In this document: positions 32,112 to 40,779 of the stretch, piece after piece
Position numbering within the stretch: position 1 is the stretch's first letter
How the letters are laid out: each line of letters opens with the position of its first letter
Source of the DNA: Streptomyces xanthophaeus
GTDB taxonomy: Bacteria > Actinomycetota > Actinomycetes > Streptomycetales > Streptomycetaceae
Reading direction: 5' to 3'
Assembly (NCBI RefSeq): GCF_030440515.1
Contig: NZ_CP076543.1
Span: 6,921,001 to 6,985,000 of the forward strand
DNA: 64,000 nucleotides
Position numbers and translations under genes: made by a program
Notes under the pieces: generated by a model
What the model was told of the DNA's origin: nothing
Database searches by the model: none
What the model saw: the letters and a program-made list of their open reading frames with translations, nothing else

Positions 32112-32773
32112 TCACCGTTTCGGTGGTCGACGACGACCGGATGCTCCTCGACGGCCTGCGCGCCTGGCTCGGAGGCGTGCCGGAGCTGCGGCTCGTGGCG
32201 ACCGCCGCCACAGTCGGGGAGCTCCTCGGCGCACCGGACGCCCAACGTCCGTACGGCTTCGGGGCGACGGGCTACTCCCCGCCCGACATAGTCCTCCTCG
32301 ATCTCGTCCTGCGCGACGGCTCCGCACCCGCCGACAACATCAGACGGCTGCTGCGGACCGGCAGCCGCGTCCTGATGATCAGCACGGTGCCCGACCGCTC
32401 CCGGATCATCGAGGCCGTCCGGGCCGGCGCCGACGGCTACCTGACCAAGGACCACGACCTGCCCACCCTGGTCGCCGCCATCAAGGACCTGGCCTCGGGC
32501 CAGGGCGCCCTCTCCGCGGAACTCGCCTTCGCCTGCGCCTACGACGACAGCCCCGCACGCCCCCGCCTCTCGCCCCGGGAACGACAGATCCTCCTCGACT
32601 ACGCCTCCGGACTGACCCTGAAATCCGCCGCCCGGCGCGCCGGCATCACCGTCCACACTGCCAAGGACTACCTGGACCGGGTCAAGGCCAAGTACCAGCA
32701 GGCGGGCCGCCCCACCTACACCAAGCTCGACCTGGCCCGACGGGTACGGGAGGACAGTCTCGACGCGGGCTGA
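32099..32773 (+). CDS. Response regulator, NarL/LuxR type
   Basis: The 224-residue protein has a receiver domain (Asp11-13 cluster, phospho-acceptor Asp68 in DIVLLDLVLRDG, Lys117 in GYLTKD) and a C-terminal HTH (LSPRERQILLDYASGLTLK, then AARRAGITVHTAKDYLDRVK). The insertion GRPTYTKLDLARRV at the end is a variant seen in actinomycete regulators of this class. The ATG at 32099 overlaps the kinase gene by 13 bases and the pair must be translationally coupled. The target genes are unknown; the LAL regulator and lanthipeptide locus downstream are candidates by position only. Confidence 0.87.
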   Translation: MARVITVSVVDDDRMLLDGLRAWLGGVPELRLVATAATVGELLGAPDAQRPYGFGATGYSPPDIVLLDLVLRDGSAPADNIRRLLRTGSRVLMISTVPDRSRIIEAVRAGADGYLTKDHDLPTLVAAIKDLASGQGALSAELAFACAYDDSPARPRLSPRERQILLDYASGLTLKSAARRAGITVHTAKDYLDRVKAKYQQAGRPTYTKLDLARRVREDSLDAG

Positions 32774-32880
32774 CCAACCGCACAAGCCCCCCAAACGGAC
32801 GGCTACAGGGGGCACACGCACCGTCCCTATCGTCATCCCCGGCGGCGCCTCGGACGGCCCGCCGGAAAGGGGACGAGCCG

Positions 32881-35835
32881 GTGTCCATCTTCTGGCCGGC
32901 GCTGCCGGAGGACTGTACCGCCGCGGGCCCGGGTGGCGGCGGCACGCACCCCAGACGAGGGGAACTCGTCGGCCGCGGAACCGAGATGGGGCAGATCATG
33001 CTCGCGCTGGCGGCCGCCCGGTCCGGTCGCGGCACGGCACTCTTCGTCACCGGCGAGCCCGGGGTCGGCAAGACCCGGATCGCCACCGAGGCACTCGCCA
33101 TGGCCGCCGAGACGAACATGGTCACGGTACGGGGGAGGGCCAGCGCGGTCGGCACCCCCGTCCCCTACCGGCCGCTGGTCGAGGCGCTGCTCCTGCTGTC
33201 CCGGGCCGGCCTGCTGCCCGACCCCGAGGAACTCGGCCGCTACGGGCCGGTCATGGCCCGGCTGCTGACCGGCGCCCGGAACACGGACGCCGACGCCGCC
33301 CCGCACCTCGTGGTCGCCGAAACCATGCTGCGCCTGCTCACCGTCGTCGGGGAACGGCAGGGCTGCCTGCTCGTCCTCGACGACCTGCACGACGCCGACG
33401 CCGGAACACTCGCGGTCGTCGAGTACCTCCTCGACAACATCGGGCACCAGCCGGCCGTACTCCTCCTCGTCACCGGATGCGCACCCGTCGCGGCGACCGA
33501 ACTCGCCACGCGGGCCCGCCAGCGCGGAGCCGCCGCAGTGCTCGACCTCGCCCCCCTCAGCCGCCCCGACGTGCACCTGCTCATCGCCGCCGAGCTGCGC
33601 GTCCCCCCGGCCGAGGTCTGCCCCGACCTCGTCCACCGCGCGGTCGACAGCAGCGCCGGAATCCCCTTCGTCGTCAAGGAACTCGTCCACGACCTCACCG
33701 GCCGCCCCGTCCGCCGCGACCCCGGGACACCGTCCGTCCCGCCCACCGTCGCGGACAACGTCAGGCGCCAGGCCGGGCGGCTCGGCCCGCTCGCAGTGGA
33801 ACTCCTCGGCATGGCGGCCCTGTTCGGCCGGCGCTTCGCACTGCCCGTCCTGGAGCGCGCCATCGGCCGCGACCACGCCGAGCTGTCCGCGGCCCTGCGC
33901 GCCGCGGTCGCCTCGTACCTGATCACGCCGGACGGACCGGGCGCCCAGTGGTACACCTTCCGCTACCCCCTGGCGGCCGAGGCCCTGCGGGACGACCTCG
34001 GACCGGGGGAGCGGGCCGGATACGTACGGCGGGCCGCGCGCGCCCTCACCGATCTCCACCCCGGGCTGCCGGGAACCTGGTGCGAGCACGCCGCCCAGCT
34101 GCACGAGCACGCCGGCGACACCCCCGAGGCCATCCGCCTGTACTCCGAGGCGGCCGGGCGGGCGGCGGGCGAGGGCGCGGTGGACCGGGCGGTCGAGCTG
34201 CTCACCCGGGCCCACCGGCTCGTCGAACCGGGTACCCCGCCCGAACTGCACGCCACGGTGCTGGAGCGGCTGCTGGACGCCGTCGCCCGCTCGGCGCGGT
34301 TCGACCGCCTGCCCGCGCCCGCGGCCGTCCTGTCCACCCTCGGCGGCGACGGCGGCGAACACGGCATCCCCGCCCAGCGCCGCGCCGGACTCCACGCCCG
34401 GCTCAGCGACATCGCCACCCTGACGGGCCGCCCCGCGGAAGCCCTGTGGCACCTCGACATCGCCCGCGCACTGCTCGGAAGCCACCCGGCCGACCAGTAC
34501 GCCGCCCTCGTGGACCTCTCCGCCGTGCACGTGGAACTGAGCCGGCTCGCCCCCGACCGGCTGCGCACCGCCACCCGGTACGCCCACCGGGCCCTGGAAG
34601 CCGCCCAGCGCGTCGACCTGCCCGACGTGGCCTGCAGGGCCCTGCTGCTGCTCGGGCAGCTGGCCCGGGAACAGGACGAGCCGACGGCCGCGGCCCACTT
34701 CCGGCGGGCGCGCGCCATCGCCCTCGCCCGCCGGCTCCCCGTCCCGCGCACGGCCGCCGACGTGCACCTGGCCATCGTCGCCGCGAGCCACGACGGTGGG
34801 CCCACCCGGATCGAACAGGCCCGGCAGGAGGCCCTGGGCATGGGCCTGCTGCCTCTGGCCCACGAGACCGGCTTCGTCCTCGCGCTGGACCGGATCCAGC
34901 ACGGCCGGTTCGACGAGGCCCGGGACCGGATCCGGGAGGCCGCCGCCGATGCCTCACGCCTCGGACTGGGCCGCCCCCTGGCCCTGCTGCGGCTCGCCGA
35001 GGCCGTACGGTACGCCCACCAGGGCCGCCGGGCCGAGATGCACGGAGCCCTGGAGCGACTGGCCCCGCTGCTGGACGCGGCGCCCGGCGTACGCGCGATG
35101 TCGTACGGGCTGGCGCGGGCGTTCTGCTCGCTGCTGGAGGAGCGGCACGAGGCCGCCGGGCAGGAGTTCGCGCAGGCCCTCGCCTACGACGCGGAGAATC
35201 CCGCGATGGGCGAGTTCGGCAAGCACGGCATCATCCTGCTCCTCGGCGTACTGGCCGGCCGCATGGGCCGGCGCCACCACGCCGAGGTCACGCTGGCGAG
35301 CGCCGGCGCCACCCGCTGGAACCACCAGTTCACCGGCCTGGCGCACGCCGTGCTGCTCGGCCGCGAGGGCCGCCCCGACGAGGCGACGGCCGCCGCGGGC
35401 AAGGCACTCGAAGCGGCCGAACCCTTCCCCATGGCACGCAGGCTGTGTCTGCGCCTCGTCGCGCAGTCCGCGTACGACGACGGCTGGGGCACGCCGGTCG
35501 AGTGGCTGCGCGAGGCGGAGGAGTACTTCCACGACGCCGGACTCCAGGCGGTCGCCGGAGCCAGCCGGGCCCTGCTGCGCGGGATGGGAGCGTCGGTCCG
35601 GCAACGCCGCACAGGCACCGAGCGGGTGCCGCCGGACCTGCGCCGGTGCGGAATCACCGTCCGCGAGTTCGAGGTGGCCCGGCTGGTCGCCGAACGCATC
35701 AGCAACAAGGACATCGCCGGCCGGCTGCACATCTCGCTGCGCACCGTCGAGAAACACGTGGCGAGCCTCCTGCAGAAGACCGGCCACCCGAACCGGACGG
35801 CCTTCGCCACCGCCACCCGCGACCTGGTGGCCTAG
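32881..35835 (+). CDS. LAL-type LuxR family regulator (ATPase + HTH)
   Basis: The 984-residue protein is a large ATP-binding LuxR regulator. An N-terminal STAND-type NTPase has Walker A GEPGVGKT at residues 58-65 and Walker B CLLVLDDLHDAD near 162. A long helical, TPR-like middle runs from about 380 to 890. The C-terminal LuxR HTH has LRRCGITVREFEVARLVAER and LHISLRTVEKHVASLLQKTG. The GTG at 32881 follows GGAAAGGGGA. The stop codon TAG is part of the CTAG that borders a MITE-like element, so the insertion may define the present C-terminus. It runs convergently toward the lanthipeptide locus and could control it. Confidence 0.88.
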   Translation: MSIFWPALPEDCTAAGPGGGGTHPRRGELVGRGTEMGQIMLALAAARSGRGTALFVTGEPGVGKTRIATEALAMAAETNMVTVRGRASAVGTPVPYRPLVEALLLLSRAGLLPDPEELGRYGPVMARLLTGARNTDADAAPHLVVAETMLRLLTVVGERQGCLLVLDDLHDADAGTLAVVEYLLDNIGHQPAVLLLVTGCAPVAATELATRARQRGAAAVLDLAPLSRPDVHLLIAAELRVPPAEVCPDLVHRAVDSSAGIPFVVKELVHDLTGRPVRRDPGTPSVPPTVADNVRRQAGRLGPLAVELLGMAALFGRRFALPVLERAIGRDHAELSAALRAAVASYLITPDGPGAQWYTFRYPLAAEALRDDLGPGERAGYVRRAARALTDLHPGLPGTWCEHAAQLHEHAGDTPEAIRLYSEAAGRAAGEGAVDRAVELLTRAHRLVEPGTPPELHATVLERLLDAVARSARFDRLPAPAAVLSTLGGDGGEHGIPAQRRAGLHARLSDIATLTGRPAEALWHLDIARALLGSHPADQYAALVDLSAVHVELSRLAPDRLRTATRYAHRALEAAQRVDLPDVACRALLLLGQLAREQDEPTAAAHFRRARAIALARRLPVPRTAADVHLAIVAASHDGGPTRIEQARQEALGMGLLPLAHETGFVLALDRIQHGRFDEARDRIREAAADASRLGLGRPLALLRLAEAVRYAHQGRRAEMHGALERLAPLLDAAPGVRAMSYGLARAFCSLLEERHEAAGQEFAQALAYDAENPAMGEFGKHGIILLLGVLAGRMGRRHHAEVTLASAGATRWNHQFTGLAHAVLLGREGRPDEATAAAGKALEAAEPFPMARRLCLRLVAQSAYDDGWGTPVEWLREAEEYFHDAGLQAVAGASRALLRGMGASVRQRRTGTERVPPDLRRCGITVREFEVARLVAERISNKDIAGRLHISLRTVEKHVASLLQKTGHPNRTAFATATRDLVA

Positions 35836-35997
35836 GGGGTGTCTTGCCGATCATGCCGGGCTCGCGGAGCCTGGTGCCGCGCCTCGCCGCGTTGTCCTCG
35901 GTCGGCGACGCTCCGCGTCGCCTCCCTCGTCCGCCTTGCGATCCACGGCACCAGGCCCCGCTCCCTGATCCGGCCTGATCGACAAGACACCCCCTAG
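35832..35997. mobile_element. MITE-like element with CTAG target duplication
   Basis: CTAG occurs at 35832-35835 and 35994-35997. The 158 bp between them start GGGGTGTCTTG and end CAAGACACCCC. With the bordering bases, arms 35829-35859 and 35970-36000 match at 29 of 31 positions in inverted orientation. A second inner inverted repeat is GCCTGGTGCCG near 35869 and CGGCACCAGGC near 35946. No transposase is encoded. A 4-bp YTAR target duplication is typical of IS5-group elements, so a non-autonomous IS5-like derivative is likely. Confidence 0.7.
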
Positions 35998-36004
35998 GCC
36001 GTCC

Positions 36005-36046
36005 CTTCCGGATCTTGCCTGACCCGCGCCCGGCAAGATCCGAAAG
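36005..36046. terminator. Bidirectional hairpin between LAL gene and ABC gene
   Basis: Arms 36005-36019 and 36032-36046 pair at 14 of 15 positions (core GGATCTTGCC with GGCAAGATCC). It lies between two convergent genes, fitting a bidirectional terminator, although a related element at 27546 occurs upstream of genes. Confidence 0.5.
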
Positions 36047-36061
36047 AGACGACCCAGGTCT

Positions 36062-37630
36062 TCAGGACAGGCGGGCCAGCGGGTGTCCGGCCGTCAGGGT
36101 CACCACGCGGTCGAAGCGGCCGTCGAGGTCCTCGTCCCCGTGGTGCACGACGAGCAGCGCGCGTCCGGCGGTCCGCTCGCGCAGCAGCCGGAACACCAGC
36201 TCCCTGCCGTGGTCGTCGAGGTTCGCGAACGGTTCGTCGGCGAGGTAGACGTCCGCCTCCTCGCACAGGAGCGCGGCGACCCCGACGCGCTGCCGCTGGC
36301 CCGAGGACAGCTCCGAGGGCAGCTGGTCGGCGGACACGTCCAGGTCCAGCGCGGCGCGCAGCCGCTCGTCGGGGACGAGGTCGCGCACCGGCAGCGGGGG
36401 CAGGTTCACCGGAGCGGTCAGACTCGCCACCCGGGGCGGCAGGGTGACCGACCCGGTGTCGGGGGCGAGCGTCCCGGAGATGATGTGCAGCAGCGTGGTC
36501 TTCCCGCAGCCGTTGGGGCCGCGCAGCAGCACGTGCTCGCCGGCGCGCAGCTCGAAGGCGTCGAACGAGACCCCGGCCGCCCCGGCCGCCCCGCTCGCCC
36601 CGGCCCCGTCCCCGCCGGCGCCGCCGTACACGACAAGGGCTCCGCGGACCCGTACCAGGGCTCCCTCGTCGTGGTACGGGGCCTCCCGGGCCTCCCGCAG
36701 GGACTCGATCCGTTCGAGGACGGCCGTGCTCCGGCGGGCCTGCGGAATCATGTTGACGAGGTCGAACATCCCGGTCACCGCCCGCCACAGCGAGTTGACG
36801 AAGGCGAGGAAGCTGCCGAACGACATCCGGCCGGAGAAGACGAAGAAGGCCCCGACGATCATCGAAGCGGTGTCCGACAGGTTCATCACCAGGTCGCTGA
36901 GGGTCCGCTGGCGCTGCCCCAGACGGAAGTTGACGAAGGTGATGCCGAGGAAGCCGCGCAGCGCGTCCTGGTTCGCGCGGCGCGTCCCCGGCAGCAGCGA
37001 CGGCAGACCGCGCAGGGCGGGGAAGGCCTCCAGGGTCCGGGTCAGCGTGTTGACGTACCGGGCCTCCGCCTCGCGTTCGGGACCGGTGTTCTCCTCGATC
37101 CGCCGGCCGAGCCGGTTGCTCACGAACACCAGCGGCGGCACGATCACCAGCAGCACGAGGCTGGCCTGCCAGGACAGGTACAGCAGCACTCCGAGGAAGA
37201 CGACCGAGGCGACCGCCTGCCGTGCGATGCGCAGGGACACGTCGACGGCGGGCAGCACCCCCTGGGACACGTCGTTGTGGATGCGGCTGACGTACGAGGC
37301 GTTGCCCGCCCGCGACATCTTCCGGCCGTCCAGGCCGAGGGCGCGGGCCAGCAGCTCCGTCTCCAGCACCAGCGTGAACGCGTTCTCGAACCGCTTGCGC
37401 CGGCAGGCGATCCAGTACCCCGTGAGGTTGAGGGTCAGCCCGAGCGCGAGGTAGGCGAGGCCGAGGAAAAGGAAGCGCCGCAGGTCCGCGGTGAGGATCG
37501 CCTCGTCGAACAGGGCCTTGAGCAGCAGCGGGTGCACGAGCGCCTCCAGCCCGCTCGTGGCGGCCTCGGCGACGAGGATCACCGCGAAGGGGGCCCGGTG
37601 CCCCCGCAGCGTGCGCCAGAGCTGCCTCAC
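36062..37630 (-). CDS. lanT: ABC transporter, fused permease/ATPase (lanthipeptide exporter)
   Basis: The 522-residue protein is a half-size ABC exporter with a six-helix membrane domain (residues about 15-310). The nucleotide domain has Walker A LRGPNGCGKTTLL near 374, the signature segment LSSGQRQRVGVAALL, and Walker B YLADEPFANLDDHG, followed by the H-loop VVHHGDED. The signature LSSGQ is intact. There is no N-terminal C39 peptidase domain, as expected for class III lanthipeptides, whose leader is removed elsewhere. Its start overlaps the lanKC stop by four bases. It should homodimerise to export the modified peptide. Confidence 0.87.
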   Translation of the reverse strand: MRQLWRTLRGHRAPFAVILVAEAATSGLEALVHPLLLKALFDEAILTADLRRFLFLGLAYLALGLTLNLTGYWIACRRKRFENAFTLVLETELLARALGLDGRKMSRAGNASYVSRIHNDVSQGVLPAVDVSLRIARQAVASVVFLGVLLYLSWQASLVLLVIVPPLVFVSNRLGRRIEENTGPEREAEARYVNTLTRTLEAFPALRGLPSLLPGTRRANQDALRGFLGITFVNFRLGQRQRTLSDLVMNLSDTASMIVGAFFVFSGRMSFGSFLAFVNSLWRAVTGMFDLVNMIPQARRSTAVLERIESLREAREAPYHDEGALVRVRGALVVYGGAGGDGAGASGAAGAAGVSFDAFELRAGEHVLLRGPNGCGKTTLLHIISGTLAPDTGSVTLPPRVASLTAPVNLPPLPVRDLVPDERLRAALDLDVSADQLPSELSSGQRQRVGVAALLCEEADVYLADEPFANLDDHGRELVFRLLRERTAGRALLVVHHGDEDLDGRFDRVVTLTAGHPLARLS

Positions 37631-40314
37631 CGCCCGACCTCGTCCAGCAGGAAGTCGGCCGGGCCTCCCCGGTTCACCCGGTGGAGGACCCGCAGCAGGC
37701 CCGCCGAGCCGGTCAGATAGTCGGTGGAGCAGCGCAGCAGTCCCTCACCGGGCAGAGCCAGCAGGGGCGGCCGCCCCTCGGCGCGGTGCAGCCCGAAACG
37801 TTCCGCGGGCTCGAAGAGGAAGACCTTCCGGATGAAGTCGAGCTGGCGCAGCGCCGTGTCGCGGTACGACCGGTCGCCGGTGAACTCGGCCGCGTCCAGC
37901 AGCGCGTCGGCGACCCCGGCCATGCCATAGGCGTAGCCGGGCATCACCGAGTACCGGACGTCGAGCCCGCGCAGGACGGTCCGGGCCGCGTCCGTGTCCC
38001 CGTAGCGCAGCAGCACCTTCAGCACGCCCGCGGAGCCGACCTCGACGTAGGGCTCCATCGTCCCCTCGTGCTCGAACATGAGCGGGCCGCCGTCGTCGTC
38101 GATGGGCTTGGCGTGGGCCATCTCCCAGGCGAGCGCCTCCCGTCCGAGCCGCAGGCAGCGCGCCTCGCCGGTGATCTGGTGCATGCGCAGCAGGAACATC
38201 GCGACGCCGGCCTGCCCGAAGCCCAGGCCGGTCAGCGGCTCCTTCGCGGTGAACCCGTTGAGCCAGTGGGCCTGCCCGCCGTCCCTCTGCGCCGTCTCGT
38301 ACAGCGCCTGCGCGCACTCCTGCGCCGCGGCGAGGTCGCGGGGGTCGTGGCCGCGCAGGAAGAAGCGCAGGTTCGTCATGCCGATGCCGGAGAGGCCGTA
38401 GTAGAAGGTGTGGTCGCCCTTCTCCGCCGCCCGCTCGTTGGCCCGGGTCAGCAGCTCCCTGGCCGGCGCTCCGAGCCCGAGGGAGTCGGCCGCCCAGGCG
38501 ATGCCGGACAGGCCGTTCATGAGACCGTCCGGGTAGCGGTCCGGATCGATGTCCGCCAGCCTGCGGCCCAGCCAGGCACGCCATTCGGGCCGGACCGGGA
38601 CACCGCTGGCGTGCAGCGCCCACAGGACTCCGCTCGCTCCGAAGCCCAGGCTCAGCGGGTTGGTGACGTGGGCGAAGGGGTCGACGGGGAAGAGCGTGTC
38701 GCGGCCGGAGTCGGCGCTCGCTTCGACGAACGCGGCCACCCCGGCCTCCGCCTCCGCCAGGGCGAGCCGTTCCTCGACGACCGGGCGCGACGGCAGGGCC
38801 TCGACCGCGTCGAGCAGGCCGGCCTCGTCCTCCAGGGCCTTCAGCAGGCCGGTGAGGTCGATCCGGTCCCCGGCCAGGTCGGTGATCAGCCGGTGCACCC
38901 GCTCCGGCCAGCCCAGTCCCTCGGTGATGAAGATCCGGTACAGATCGAGGACGTCCTCGCGCAGGTACGACATGGCGGCGATCGGGAAGATGAAGTACGC
39001 CATGGTCGACGCGAGGGCGTACCGGTCGCCCTCCGGCCCGTACGCCTTGAAGCGGTTGCGGGAGAGGCTGAACCCCGGGGTGTAGAGCTCGACCGGCTTC
39101 GCCAGGGCGGTGTCACCGCTCTCGGCCAGCCGGCAGGCCTCCAGGTCGACGATGGTCACCTCGTAGGTGTCCGGGTCGATGAGCAGGTTCGCGGCGGTGA
39201 AGTCGGTGAGGATCACACCGCGGTCGTGGGCGGCCTGGATGGCGCGGGCCAGCCCGCGGAAGACGGCGAGGAAGATCCGCAGGTACTCCCGGGACCGCTC
39301 GATGCCGAACCCCGGCCGCGCCAGCGGGTTGCGCTCCAGCAGCACCGAGCGGATGTCGGAGCTGTCGACGAACTCCTCGGCGATGTAGTGGTGTTCCCAG
39401 TGCCGGAACTTCGCGATCGGCGCCGGGTACGGGCCCGCGTCGGCCAGCCGGTTCAGGAACATCCACTCGCGGCCCAGGATGTCCACGGCGTCGTGGTCCT
39501 GCCGCGGGTTGATGTTGGTGTGGGGGCGGGCCTCCTTGAGCAGCACCGGCCGGTCGCCGTCCGCGGTGTCCTCGGCCGTGTACACGCCTCCGCTGTTGGA
39601 GAACTGGATCGCGCCGGTCACCCGGAAGCGGCCCCCGAGCAGGCCGTCGTCCCCCTCGTCCTCGTCGGCGGGCCGCCAGTCGTCGAACGGCCAGGGCACC
39701 CAGGAGGGGTGTGCGTGGCCCGGGCGCCGGTCGTCGGGGACGGGTCCGTCCGGTCCGAGGATCTGCGGCAGCCTGCGGCCGAGCACGTCGACGGTGTGGG
39801 TGTCGAGGAACTGGCCGTAGCGGAAGTAGAGGGCCTTGTTGTCCTGGTACCGCAGGTCCGACAGGACGTAGGCACCCTCGACGCCCTTCAGGAGGCGGGC
39901 GAGGTCCGCCAGGCACGTGCGGAACTCGGCGTCGTCGCGCGGGTAGACGGTGACGAGCTTGCCGCCGCTGCCCCGGGAGATGGCCTTGGAGTTGAGCATC
40001 TCGAAGACGTTGAGATCGAGAGCGATCTTGAAATCGATCTCGCGTTCCGTCAGGTGGGCGATCACCGAAGAGGCGACCTCGCGAACGTGGCGGTGGCCCG
40101 ACGAGACGTGGATCTTCCAACCCTGCGCCGGCAGGTCCTCGTTGTGCCGGAAGCTCCACCAGATACCGCTGCGTACGAATCGGTCCCTCACCCGCTCGTC
40201 GAACGCGGCGAGGAAGTGGTCCGCGCTCGGCTCGTAGAAGACGTCGAGCGGGTCGAAGAACAGTGTGTCGTTCCACGCGAAGAGGAAGCGGTAGACCCAG
40301 CGTTCGTTGCGCAT
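37627..40314 (-). CDS. lanKC: Class III lanthionine synthetase LanKC
   Basis: The 895-residue enzyme has the three-part class III layout. The N-terminal phospho-Ser/Thr lyase domain (1 to about 215) includes WKIHVSSGHRHV and GSGGKLVTVYPRDD. A Ser/Thr kinase domain follows with Lys260 in LLKEARPH, the loop GVILTDFTAANLLID and VTIVDLEACR. A LanC-like cyclase runs from about 530 to the end, with FYYGLSGIGM, GLGFGQAGVAMFL and GYAYGMAGVADAL. The Cys-His zinc ligands of class I/II/IV cyclases are absent (GFGQAG and AYGMAG replace them), placing it in class III rather than class IV. The ATG at 40314 is chosen because homology starts at MRNERWVYRF. It lies 85 bp after the precursor gene. Confidence 0.9.
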   Translation of the reverse strand: MRNERWVYRFLFAWNDTLFFDPLDVFYEPSADHFLAAFDERVRDRFVRSGIWWSFRHNEDLPAQGWKIHVSSGHRHVREVASSVIAHLTEREIDFKIALDLNVFEMLNSKAISRGSGGKLVTVYPRDDAEFRTCLADLARLLKGVEGAYVLSDLRYQDNKALYFRYGQFLDTHTVDVLGRRLPQILGPDGPVPDDRRPGHAHPSWVPWPFDDWRPADEDEGDDGLLGGRFRVTGAIQFSNSGGVYTAEDTADGDRPVLLKEARPHTNINPRQDHDAVDILGREWMFLNRLADAGPYPAPIAKFRHWEHHYIAEEFVDSSDIRSVLLERNPLARPGFGIERSREYLRIFLAVFRGLARAIQAAHDRGVILTDFTAANLLIDPDTYEVTIVDLEACRLAESGDTALAKPVELYTPGFSLSRNRFKAYGPEGDRYALASTMAYFIFPIAAMSYLREDVLDLYRIFITEGLGWPERVHRLITDLAGDRIDLTGLLKALEDEAGLLDAVEALPSRPVVEERLALAEAEAGVAAFVEASADSGRDTLFPVDPFAHVTNPLSLGFGASGVLWALHASGVPVRPEWRAWLGRRLADIDPDRYPDGLMNGLSGIAWAADSLGLGAPARELLTRANERAAEKGDHTFYYGLSGIGMTNLRFFLRGHDPRDLAAAQECAQALYETAQRDGGQAHWLNGFTAKEPLTGLGFGQAGVAMFLLRMHQITGEARCLRLGREALAWEMAHAKPIDDDGGPLMFEHEGTMEPYVEVGSAGVLKVLLRYGDTDAARTVLRGLDVRYSVMPGYAYGMAGVADALLDAAEFTGDRSYRDTALRQLDFIRKVFLFEPAERFGLHRAEGRPPLLALPGEGLLRCSTDYLTGSAGLLRVLHRVNRGGPADFLLDEVGR

Positions 40315-40354
40315 GTCAGCCTCTGTGATCGTCCGGGCGGCCGTCGGGAACGGT

Positions 40355-40393
40355 GGGTCCGTGCGGGGGCGCGCCGAGCCCACGCACGGACCC
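40355..40393 (-). promoter_or_regulatory. Hairpin between lanthipeptide precursor and lanKC
   Basis: GGGTCCGTGCG (40355-40365) and CGCACGGACCC (40383-40393) form a perfect 11-bp stem with a 17-base loop, directly after the precursor stop. It lacks a T-tract. A partial terminator or RNA-stabilising stem would raise precursor mRNA over enzyme mRNA. Confidence 0.55.
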
Positions 40394-40399
40394 GGCAGG

Positions 40400-40525
40400 T
40401 CAGTTCGGGTTCTGCGGCTCGCGCGGAGCCTTGCAGCAGTCGCTGCTGCTGCTCGTCAGGCTGATGGTGGCGGCAGCACTGGGCGTGACGCGGGCCTCCA
40501 TGTTCTGAAGCTTGAGGACGCTCAT
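40400..40525 (-). CDS. lanA: Class III lanthipeptide precursor peptide
   Basis: The ATG at 40525 follows a near-perfect AGGAGGTG ribosome-binding site. The 41-residue peptide starts MSVLKLQNME, the class III leader with the LxLQ-type motif, and ends with a Ser/Thr/Cys core (ISLTSSSSDCCKAPREPQ and then NPN). Thr24, Ser25-28, Cys30 and Cys31 are available for ring formation. Thr24-x2-Ser27-x3-Cys31 fits the labionin pattern S/T-x2-S-x3-C. Cys30 could pair with Ser22/Ser25 or a neighbouring Ser. It is immediately upstream of lanKC, like ramS/amfS with ramC/amfT. The product should be a small ribosomal peptide, possibly morphogenic or antimicrobial. Confidence 0.88.
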   Translation of the reverse strand: MSVLKLQNMEARVTPSAAATISLTSSSSDCCKAPREPQNPN

Positions 40526-40779
40526 CCGGATCACCTCCTCGAAGGTCGGGTGCGCGGTTCGCGCTGATGTGGATTCCTGGCCGGCCGATCGGCAGGTCCG
40601 ACTCAACGCCATCCGTTCCGCCCGCACATGGGCGGTGGCCCCGCATAATCTGCGCCCGCACCCCCCACCGGAATGCCGCCCGGCACGGGGCGGAATGGTG
40701 GTGGTCCGCACGCTCTGGCCGGCGGCACCCGGTGTGGTAAAGAAGGGCGATGTCAGAGGCGGTGTCTAGCCTCGGGGGT

